From contig JAFGCW010000029.1 in NCBI GenBank assembly GCA_016932435.1, positions 1-24,352 on the forward strand: DNA of 24,352 bases. Reading direction: 5' to 3'. This DNA comes from Dehalococcoidales bacterium. Lineage in GTDB: Bacteria > Chloroflexota > Dehalococcoidia > Dehalococcoidales > UBA2162. Shown piece by piece: positions 12,746-19,418 of this stretch. The notes beneath the pieces are model-generated. The model searched no databases, was not told where the DNA came from, and was given only the letters and a program-made list of their open reading frames with translations. A program made the position numbers and the translations under genes. Position 1 is the first letter of the stretch; every line of letters starts with the position of its first letter.

Positions 12746-14694
12746 TACTTCGCCCTCCCATCATTCAAACTTGCATGTTCTTCGTAATTGTCTTTGAAAC
12801 CGGATGCGTAGGGTTCTCTCAGGTAGTAATCCAGAGGAAGATCGTCGGTGACAACCTCACCGTCAACCTGCTTCAAGGTGATGTATTTGTCCCATTCGGC
12901 AGGATCTTTTTCAGGAAAGTCCACGCGGTTGAAATCGAGGGTTACATTACTGGCCTTGCGTGCAATCGAAGCCTGAAGGATGATCTCACTAATGGTCAGT
13001 CTTGAGAGGCACTCAATGTACCGTTCCAGTTCATGCGGATTTCTGACATAAGTACGGGCTATCTCGCTTTTATGTATCGAGTCCAGCCACCAGAGTCCCG
13101 TTTTCATCATATGCTCGCTCTTATAGGCGCTGCAGAATATCTGCATTACCCTGGCAGTACCGGAGTTCAGTTCTTTCCAGCCGACATCGCCGCCCTGACC
13201 GATACGCTGGTAGACACGGGCTTTCTCGGTATCGATCTGTTCCCTGACAGGATTTATACCTTCAACAGTGGCACCGTATTCAGCGGCTTTTCTTCCTGCG
13301 TAACGACCCGTGGTGGCAGCGCCGGGATGACCGCCGTTCTGTCCGGCAAGCTGGTTTCCGGCTGCATATAAACCGGGCAGCGTACTCCTCAGGTCCCAAT
13401 CTACCACCAGACCGCCGCTGCCCCAGCCGCCGCCGGATGAGGCGGTTCGCCACATCGGAGGTCCGAGTCCTTCACCGCCGACCTCATGTTTAGTTATCGG
13501 TGCATAAAGCATGTCCTTCGCAGGATCGAAACCAGCTTCACCGAACACTTTATGAACCGGAACTCGGGTTTTTCCTTCGTTAGCCAGCATCAAGTCCCAG
13601 ATGGCTTTCCGCTCATCTTCAGGCATGCTGGGAAGATCGGCGTAAAGCGGTAATACGATTTCACCTCGTTCGATCATGCCGAAAAGGTCGGGATGTGGCG
13701 TCGCGCCGGCCTGGGAAAGCGATCTCTCACGGACATCGAGCACAAAATTACCATTCCTGTCTACCCAGGGTACCTGTCTGCCGTTGGCATCAACGATATT
13801 ACAGGGATACCAGGTATTGGTCGGGCTGCCGACTCCGAAACGAGGCCAGCCGAAACTGCCGTGAGCTGGACCTTTACTGCGTTCCATCAGGGTAAGTTCG
13901 GCTCCTGCTCTCCAGGCGGCAGCCGTTCCTTCACCGACATTATTAGGGTCGTCCAGGTGTACCGCCGAACCTGCCAGTTCGGTATTGAAAACCCAGATTC
14001 CCGAGTACTGGGCTGCGCTGAGAACTGTGGCTTTTGCGCTGACAATGTAGAATTCGCCGGTGCGTATATTGACGCCCATTGCGCCGATAACTCTTGCCCC
14101 GGCTTTTCCACCTTCGGTGAGGAGTCCGGTAACCATTACCCTGTCGATAACTTTCACTCCCAGGCGTAATAATTCTTTATAAAGAGCAGGTTTAACTTTA
14201 GCTCCGTTATTAACACGTATGTTTACCCGGGTGTTGTAGTTATAGGCGAACATTATCTTGGTTTCTTCATCACGTATTGGAGAACCGGCAAACTCGTCAT
14301 CCTCGTCGCGGAAATTCATGCCCATCTCTTCGCAATCGAGCAGGGCGTCCCACGATTCACGCATGGTGATATAACTCAACATACCATTTGCCCAGGGGCG
14401 TCTTTTCTCGCTGGAATTGGCGGCTCTCTCAAGGTCTGTGGTACAGCAGGGATTCGTGTACGCCGCTCCCCAGTGGTCAACCCCGGCTCCGCTGCAGCCG
14501 CTTCGTATCGTCGCTCCTTTTTCAAGTAATACTACCTTTGAACCTCTTTTCGCGGCGTTAATTGCGGCATGGCAACCGGCGATTCCACCACCAACTACGA
14601 GAACATCGGATGATAATTCAATTTCCTTTCCATAATTGACAGGATATGGCCAGGCAGGAGCGCCTTTTCCTGTCATCTCTTCGATAATAGCCAT
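12745..14694 (-). CDS. fumarate reductase/AprA-like FAD flavoprotein
   Basis: This 649-residue flavoprotein belongs to the FAD-dependent fumarate reductase / succinate dehydrogenase / adenylylsulfate reductase alpha superfamily. It has an N-terminal Rossmann motif VLVVGGGIAGCHAA (GGGIAG at 35-40). A RSGCSGAGVDHWG segment follows where these proteins contact the flavin. Near the C-terminus is the flavin-closing block LPGLYAAGNQLAGQNGGHPGAATTGRYAG. The substrate-binding middle part is unlike characterised fumarate reductases, so the substrate cannot be named. No membrane anchor or signal peptide is seen, so it is probably cytoplasmic. It is the first gene of the two-gene operon and has an AAAGGGG ribosome site before its ATG. 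The Fe-S/FAD/NAD(P) protein encoded next is its likely redox partner. Confidence 0.88.
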   Translation of the reverse strand: MAIIEEMTGKGAPAWPYPVNYGKEIELSSDVLVVGGGIAGCHAAINAAKRGSKVVLLEKGATIRSGCSGAGVDHWGAAYTNPCCTTDLERAANSSEKRRPWANGMLSYITMRESWDALLDCEEMGMNFRDEDDEFAGSPIRDEETKIMFAYNYNTRVNIRVNNGAKVKPALYKELLRLGVKVIDRVMVTGLLTEGGKAGARVIGAMGVNIRTGEFYIVSAKATVLSAAQYSGIWVFNTELAGSAVHLDDPNNVGEGTAAAWRAGAELTLMERSKGPAHGSFGWPRFGVGSPTNTWYPCNIVDANGRQVPWVDRNGNFVLDVRERSLSQAGATPHPDLFGMIERGEIVLPLYADLPSMPEDERKAIWDLMLANEGKTRVPVHKVFGEAGFDPAKDMLYAPITKHEVGGEGLGPPMWRTASSGGGWGSGGLVVDWDLRSTLPGLYAAGNQLAGQNGGHPGAATTGRYAGRKAAEYGATVEGINPVREQIDTEKARVYQRIGQGGDVGWKELNSGTARVMQIFCSAYKSEHMMKTGLWWLDSIHKSEIARTYVRNPHELERYIECLSRLTISEIILQASIARKASNVTLDFNRVDFPEKDPAEWDKYITLKQVDGEVVTDDLPLDYYLREPYASGFKDNYEEHASLNDGRAK

Positions 14695-14803
14695 TTCTTC
14701 CCCTTTCTTCCTTTTTCCTCGGTATTTTCCTGCTTGCTATGTGACTTCTGTCATATGAGATCCACTAAAATGAGGGTATCATTAAGTTAAAAAATAATAG
14801 TAG

Positions 14804-14830
14804 ACTAATCTGATAATATTAGTATATAAT
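14804..14830 (+). promoter_or_regulatory. candidate promoter and operator for the small acidic protein gene
   Basis: An inverted repeat ACTAAT (14804-14809) / ATTAGT (14818-14823) lies just before a TATAAT -10 element (14825-14830). No good -35 is seen at the usual distance, which would fit an activator-dependent or weak promoter. The region is A+T-rich, so the assignment is tentative. Confidence 0.4.
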
Positions 14831-14920
14831 ACATTATAACATAACGAAAGAGTGCGAAACACCGGTAATATCAATGAATAAAAAGCACTCGAAAGAGAAA
14901 AAAGAAAAAGGAGAGGAAAA

Positions 14921-15109
14921 ATGACAGAAGTAGAGATTATCGATGCGATCAACAAGAAACGGGCAGAACTCGAGGAAAAGAAAGGCGAGAATGCCGATGG
15001 AACTGTTCTTACGGCTATTGAGAAAGAGATAGAAGAACTGACTATGAGCCTGCAACCTGTGGAAAAGAGTCGAGATCAGAAAGCATTCCTCGACGAATGT
15101 GCCGGATAA
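14921..15109 (+). CDS. small charged helical protein of unknown function
   Basis: This 62-residue protein is rich in Glu and Lys and is almost wholly predicted helix (EVEIIDAINKKRAELEEKK, then IEKEIEELTMSLQPVEK). It ends in Asp-Glu-Cys-Ala-Gly. It is likely real because it has a strong GGAGAGG ribosome site about 5 bases before the ATG and a long perfect terminator 14 bases after the stop. No family is recognised. The single Cys near the C-terminus might allow dimer formation. It is an isolated transcription unit, divergent from the flavoprotein operon and convergent with the inositol phosphate synthase gene. Confidence 0.7.
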   Translation: MTEVEIIDAINKKRAELEEKKGENADGTVLTAIEKEIEELTMSLQPVEKSRDQKAFLDECAG

Positions 15110-15123
15110 AAATTTAAGTACTT

Positions 15124-15160
15124 AAGAAAGAAGGATTGGTTAACCAATCCTTCTTTCTTT
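15124..15160. terminator. bidirectional terminator, 18-bp perfect palindrome
   Basis: The palindrome 15124-15159, centred on GGTTAACC, has A-rich and T-rich outer arms (AAGAAAGAAGG / CCTTCTTTCTT). It lies between the stop of the small acidic protein gene and the stop of the convergent inositol phosphate synthase gene and can serve both. Confidence 0.88.
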
Positions 15161-15182
15161 TCCAATTAGTTACTTGTAAGAA

Positions 15183-16703
15183 TTACTCGTCAAGGTAGTA
15201 TTCCATTCCAAGGTGGGTTATCTGTTCGGAACCCATCATCCACCGGAGCGTGTTTTTTAACTTTGTCTGCTGAATAAACAGGTCGTGCTCAGGATATACG
15301 GACGATGTGTGCTGCGGGCTCTTGAAGTAGAATGACAGCCATTCCTGGATTCCGCCGAGACCGGCGCGTTTCGCCAGGTCCATAAAAAGAACCAGGTCAA
15401 GGGCGAGTGGAGCGGCAAGGATAGAATCAGAACAGAGAAAATTAATCTTAATCTGCATTTTCCTGCCCAGCCAGCCGAAGATATCGATATTATCCCAGCC
15501 TTCTTTATTATCGCCGCGGGGCGGGTAGTAGTTAATGCGTATTTTGTGATAAGCCTCTGAGTAGAGGTCCGGATACATATCAGGCTGGAGAATATATTCT
15601 AGGGCTCCCAGTTTTGATTCTTCTTTCGTCTTGAAGTTTTCCGGTTCATCCAGTACTTCACCGTCGCGGTTACCCAGGATATTCGTGGAAAACCATCCGT
15701 TCAAGCCCAGCATACGGGCTTTCAGCATTGGTGAAATGACTGTTTTTACCAGCGTCTGACCGGTCTTAAAATCCTTTCCACATATGGGAATATTCTTTTC
15801 CACCGCAAAATTTTCCAGCGCGGGGAAATCAACTGTCAGCGCCGGAGCGCCGTTAATGAAAGGAATTCCTTCCAGTAGTGAAGCATAGGCATATATCTGG
15901 GAGGGTGCTATTTCTTTATCGTTGTCTTTTAATCCTTTGGTAAAATTCTTCATGTTCTGGTGGACAGCGGATGGCTCAATGAATTTTTCGGTAGAACCGC
16001 ACCAGATTACTACTAAACGGTCACAGTTATTCTTTGTCTTGAAGTCTTGTATGTCTTTCCTGACTTCCTCGACCAGTTCAAGCTTGTTTGTCGCTTTTTT
16101 TACGTTAGTTCCTTTGATGCGTTTTACGTAGTCCTTATCAAACACAGCCGGCATCGGTTTTATGGATTTAAGGAAGTCGGCAATAGGCTCAATATCCTCA
16201 ATGCGATTAAGCACTCCGCACTTTATGGCGGATTCGTATCCATCATCAGGAATAGGATCCCAGGCACCGAATACAAGCTGGTCCAGGTCTGCCAGAGGAA
16301 CGAAATCTTTGATAAGCGGTGTTTCTTTATCGGTTCGCTTACCAAGTCGTATCGTCGCCATCTGGGTTATCGAACCGATAGGTTTTCCCATTCCACGCCT
16401 GACGTGTTCCACACCGGCTATGAATGTAGAACTGACCGCTCCGAGTCCGATAATGAGTACACCGAGTTTCCCTTCGGCAGGTTCAATGGACAATGTCTGC
16501 TGGGTTACGAAGTCTTTAGCTTCGAGGGGTATTCCTTTTTCACGAGCGGTTTTCAGGATTGTCTCGTGCCATTGTGATGGAATTCTTCCTGTTCTCGCCC
16601 AGTGTTGCACGGTACTCTGTCTTCTGCCGAGAATCACTGCAAGAGAGGACTGACCTCCAAAACGCTGGATGATTTGTTCTGCGGGGTTTAAATTATTATT
16701 CAT
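15183..16703 (-). CDS. myo-inositol-1-phosphate synthase with N-terminal helix-turn-helix domain
   Basis: This 506-residue inositol-3-phosphate synthase converts glucose 6-phosphate to myo-inositol 1-phosphate using NAD+. The catalytic body starts near residue 80 with the NAD-binding strand GVLIIGLGAVSST. It contains WCGSTEKF, FINGAPALTVD, the GKDFKTGQT block (GDD-x-KSGQT type) and WFSTNILGNRDGEVL, all typical of the family. Residues 1-65 are an extra domain with a Cro/YdaS-like helix-turn-helix (AVILGRRQSTVQHWARTGRIPSQ) that ordinary synthases lack. The ATG lies 6 bases downstream of a consensus -10 with no Shine-Dalgarno, so the mRNA is probably leaderless. The next in-frame Met would remove the NAD site. 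The product would feed inositol lipids or compatible solutes. The extra domain could allow self-regulation, since a palindrome sits in the promoter. Confidence 0.92.
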   Translation of the reverse strand: MNNNLNPAEQIIQRFGGQSSLAVILGRRQSTVQHWARTGRIPSQWHETILKTAREKGIPLEAKDFVTQQTLSIEPAEGKLGVLIIGLGAVSSTFIAGVEHVRRGMGKPIGSITQMATIRLGKRTDKETPLIKDFVPLADLDQLVFGAWDPIPDDGYESAIKCGVLNRIEDIEPIADFLKSIKPMPAVFDKDYVKRIKGTNVKKATNKLELVEEVRKDIQDFKTKNNCDRLVVIWCGSTEKFIEPSAVHQNMKNFTKGLKDNDKEIAPSQIYAYASLLEGIPFINGAPALTVDFPALENFAVEKNIPICGKDFKTGQTLVKTVISPMLKARMLGLNGWFSTNILGNRDGEVLDEPENFKTKEESKLGALEYILQPDMYPDLYSEAYHKIRINYYPPRGDNKEGWDNIDIFGWLGRKMQIKINFLCSDSILAAPLALDLVLFMDLAKRAGLGGIQEWLSFYFKSPQHTSSVYPEHDLFIQQTKLKNTLRWMMGSEQITHLGMEYYLDE

Positions 16704-16709
16704 GTCGCG

Positions 16710-16738
16710 ATTATAACGAAATTTTCGTTAATTGTCAA
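16710..16738 (-). promoter_or_regulatory. consensus leaderless promoter with palindromic operator candidate
   Basis: On the - strand a perfect TTGACA (16738-16733) is followed after 17 bases by a perfect TATAAT (16715-16710). The expected transcription start coincides with the A of the ATG at 16703, which would give a leaderless transcript. The spacer holds TAACGAAA-t-TTTCGTTA (16714-16730), an 8-bp-arm inverted repeat overlapping the -10. It is well placed for a repressor, perhaps the helix-turn-helix domain encoded by the gene itself. Confidence 0.8.
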
Positions 16739-16775
16739 TGAATTATTCGTAGATAGTATCTGTTTTGCTGATTGA

Positions 16776-16805
16776 AAAAGGCTGGCAGATTTCTGCCAGC
16801 CTTTT
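16776..16805 (-). terminator. intrinsic terminator of the UGSC-family gene
   Basis: The 9-bp stem GGCTGGCAG/CTGCCAGCC with a 4-base loop is flanked by AAAAA and TTTT. It lies 25 bases beyond the stop of the gene on the - strand and reads there into TTTTT. Confidence 0.88.
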
Positions 16806-16829
16806 GGGTTCGTGTTCAATCATTCGGAT

Positions 16830-18590
16830 TTAACGCCAGGGATCGATATGCCATGCGGCATCCATACCGGGCATACGCCCGCCGCCGAACAGTGCCATTT
16901 CCTCACCGGCGCCTGAAACGATTACCAGGTTGCTGAAGGGGTCTTCACAGGCTGGAACCAGGTAATCCTCATCCAGTTCGAGCCATCGTTTTCCTGATGT
17001 CCTTTCAACACCTTTCCAGGCGTTGGTACGCATATCCGGCCAGGAATGGGTTCTGTATTCTCGGACAGTCATGAAACTTTGTTTATATATCCATTCGTAG
17101 ATGTCATCCTTTGTTTTAAAACCGGCTTCATAGAGGTGCTGTGCCATCTGCGGCAGCATAAGAATACCCATACCGCCTTCTCCGGCTTTCCACCAGCCCG
17201 GCACTTCGTATTCAAGCCAGTTCTTAGAACCGGGAACGCCTTTTACACCCAGTCTCCTGGCAATTCCACCGTGACCGCTTTTCTGGAAGGCACGGTAGCC
17301 GCCGGGTGAGAAATGGGTTCCGCCACCGCCAAATCCGGCAGGGAGAAGTATACTTTCATCTTTACCATAGTCGTACTCTTCTCTCAATGTGGACCATCCC
17401 GGTGGCAAAGCGTCATCGTTCTCCGGGAATACATTTCCACGGGCGTTCCCCCATATACCAACATTGTTCACGCTGGGAATCTGCTGGCCGAAATTACGCC
17501 ACATCAGGTCCAGGGCTCTTCCCAGGCACTTGTTGGAAGGATTACCAGGGCCGAGGATGTTAACATCGAAGTTCATGCCGACTTCCTTGGCTATCGGTCC
17601 TGAAATGCAGAAACCTCCGCCGCCGCGACCGTCACTGCAGCCGCCACCGGATTCTGCCATGGTTAAAAGTATTGGCATATGTTCCGGTTTACATCCTGCC
17701 ATTACACCGATTGTCGCAACCTTTTCAACGGTAGCCATTCTTCTCATAGGCATGAAGTATACCGGATCGCCTTGTATACCCGAGCTTCCCATCTGGTTTA
17801 TCCTGTCACCAACCTGATGGGTAGACTGATACCTGATAATCTCATCAGCCGGATGGCTGGTGCCGGCAAGCATCTTGGCAACACGTTCTTCGGTTGGAAT
17901 GGTGATGGGCATACCATCGGTATACACGGAGAACGGCGCATTCTGGAGTGACGGAACAATCATTGTCTGCTGGTAAAATTCTTCAGCTTGCTCCAGTGTT
18001 CCTTCAAACAGTATTCTCTCGTCAGGTTCTTCCCATCTTCCGCCTGCCGTTTCCTCGGCAGTGAGAGGTCGTACCAGGGCATCCATCAGATCATCTATCC
18101 ATCGGTCGACGTCTTCGGGGCCGGGGATGGTACGTGAACAGTCTACACGTCTGAGATAGGGGATCCCATTCAGTTTGGCAGCTTCGCCGAAGCAAACATC
18201 CTGGTCTTCGTAAATAATGAATACACTTGGGATACCGCGTTTCTCAATTGTCGCTAAGTGGGGCAACTGCTCCCATATAGCTCCATGTCACCAGATTACC
18301 CCTCGTATCAGAGCATCTATCTCTCCGCTTTCAACCTGTTCATCGGTGAGGGCGATACTACCTGCTTTAGTAAGGTGGGGACCGGCTCCCTGGATTATCC
18401 AGTTCACCTGGGGATATTTCTCCTGCAGCTTCTTGGGAAGAGGGATGGTAATGTCCTGTTCACCACCGGCGCCAATGCTGACGAAAATGGTCTTACCGTC
18501 AAGTTTATCAAGGCGTGGCGCCAGAGGAGACAGGTCTACAGGTGTATGAATTCCAACAGGATTCAGGCACTTATACGTTTTTTCTGTCAT
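16830..18590 (-). CDS. UGSC-family redox protein, candidate selenoprotein (in-frame TGA at 18288-18290)
   Basis: Two same-frame segments, 18590-18291 (100 codons) and 18287-16830, are separated only by a TGA. Read through, they give a 586-residue protein. The N-terminal domain (LNPVGIHTP, LDGKTIFVSIGAGG, DALIRGVIW) runs into the TGA as codon 101, then HGAIWEQLPHLATIEKRGIPSV. This is the arrangement of UGSC-type proteins, where a Cys or Sec sits after such a strand and before a helix plus the EKRGIP motif. The C-terminal domain has VATIGVMAGCKPEHMPILLT, GPIAKEVGMN and GRALDLMWRN, also typical of UGSC-linked proteins. The start at 18590 has GGAGAG 5 bases upstream. A hairpin with SECIS features follows the TGA. 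The Gly-Ser-Cys after U is His-Gly-Ala here. Alternatives are a nonsense mutation, or two separate ORFs (a TTG at 18266 with a poor ribosome site). Confidence 0.75.
18253..18281 (-). promoter_or_regulatory. SECIS-like stem-loop just downstream of the in-frame TGA
   Basis: In the mRNA (- strand), GCTA (18281-18278) pairs with TAGC (18256-18253). TGGG (18275-18272) pairs with CCCA (18262-18259, in which C18260-18262 pair with G18274-18272). After a bulged A, GC pairs with GC around the 4-base loop AGTT. The loop begins about 20 bases after the TGA and has G as its second base. Both features agree with the known bacterial SECIS pattern (short stem, small loop with an early G, close spacing). The structure was folded by eye only. 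Confidence 0.6.
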
Positions 18591-18692
18591 ATATTCTCTC
18601 CTCTAGATTATTAGTAGATAGTGTATATTATATTCTCCATCCTGTCATCCTTAAGCCTGATTTCCAACCCTAATGACAAACACCCGAAAATG

Positions 18693-18722
18693 GAAACGCA
18701 CTGACCGAGGTCAGTGCGTTTC
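18693..18722. terminator. strong hairpin downstream of the acetyltransferase gene
   Basis: The 13-bp stem GAAACGCACTGAC/GTCAGTGCGTTTC with a CGAG loop lies 20 bases past the stop of the - strand acetyltransferase gene. A T-run (18728-18735) follows it on the + strand, and only CCATTTT follows on the - strand. It probably ends the acetyltransferase transcript. Confidence 0.75.
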
Positions 18723-18741
18723 AGACTATTTTTTTAATTTA

Positions 18742-19242
18742 TTAGGTTTGCCGTGGATCTTTGTTATAGGAAACGAAGATCGACCGGTTAAATCCACGCC
18801 CGATGAGGAAACTCTTCAGGGCTTCATCATCATCTCTGACCACGATTCTCATCATGGCATTATTATTGCGGCATTCTTCGGTGAAAGCGTCCATTAACGC
18901 CATGCCGATACCCTGGCCCCAGTAATCAGCATGAACGCCCATCATCTCGATCCATCCAACTCTTGGAGAATCACCGATAGGACTTGCGATCGTACGGGGC
19001 TGGTTAATGAGAAACTTGCTTCTTTCCTCTTGTTCTATTACTCCGGCAACGAAACCCACTACTTGTTTATTCATTTCGGCAACATAGCAGATTTCAGGTT
19101 CATAGATTCTCCAGTATAAATCAAAAGTGAACGGCCAGGTCGTGACCCTGTTTCTGCCATGTAACGAATTATCGACAGCATTTATTTTAGCAAGATCATC
19201 CTTGGTCATTTTCCTTACTTTTATATTCGCACTTTGTGTCAT
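18742..19242 (-). CDS. GNAT-family N-acetyltransferase
   Basis: This 166-residue protein has the GNAT fold. Motif A, the acetyl-CoA pyrophosphate-binding loop, is at about 100-120 (MMGVHADYWGQGIGMALMDAF, with the Q-x-x-G-x-G core reading GQGIGM). The preceding strand YVAEMNKQVVGFVAGVIE and the C-terminal FLIGRGFNRS segment fit the family. The ATG at 19242 has AAGGAG 6 bases upstream. No substrate can be predicted. It stands alone: its upstream neighbour is the divergent alpha-glucuronidase, and its downstream neighbour on the same strand is the UGSC-family gene with its own ribosome site and a hairpin in between. Confidence 0.9.
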   Translation of the reverse strand: MTQSANIKVRKMTKDDLAKINAVDNSLHGRNRVTTWPFTFDLYWRIYEPEICYVAEMNKQVVGFVAGVIEQEERSKFLINQPRTIASPIGDSPRVGWIEMMGVHADYWGQGIGMALMDAFTEECRNNNAMMRIVVRDDDEALKSFLIGRGFNRSIFVSYNKDPRQT

Positions 19243-19334
19243 AGATAACTCCTTTCGTGATGAAAAAACTTCGCTTGGTGGCAGTAATAATACTATATAA
19301 TTCGGTATTAATCAATAATTTTTTTCAGTATCTG

Positions 19335-19382
19335 TACAATATAGAAAGGTATACAATATATTATTTAATTAATATATTGTAT
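19335..19382. promoter_or_regulatory. large palindromic operator candidate upstream of the alpha-glucuronidase
   Basis: Arms of 13 bases, ATACAATATATTA (19351-19363) and TAATATATTGTAT (19370-19382), are separated by 6 bases. A third half-site TACAATATA (19335-19343) lies 17 bases upstream of the first and in the same orientation. A TATAAT (19296-19301) lies just before this array. The layout suggests binding of a dimeric sugar-responsive repressor between promoter and gene. The regulator is not encoded nearby. Confidence 0.6.
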
Positions 19383-19418
19383 ATATGACCGGGGGTAATT
19401 ACGTCGTAGAATAAAGAA

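Noticed and set aside
16830..18266. Separate 478-residue gene starting at TTG 18266
   Set aside because: The TTG lies within the SECIS-like hairpin loop with a poorly spaced ribosome site. Homology continues upstream in the same frame to the ATG at 18590, so the two pieces are treated as one gene.
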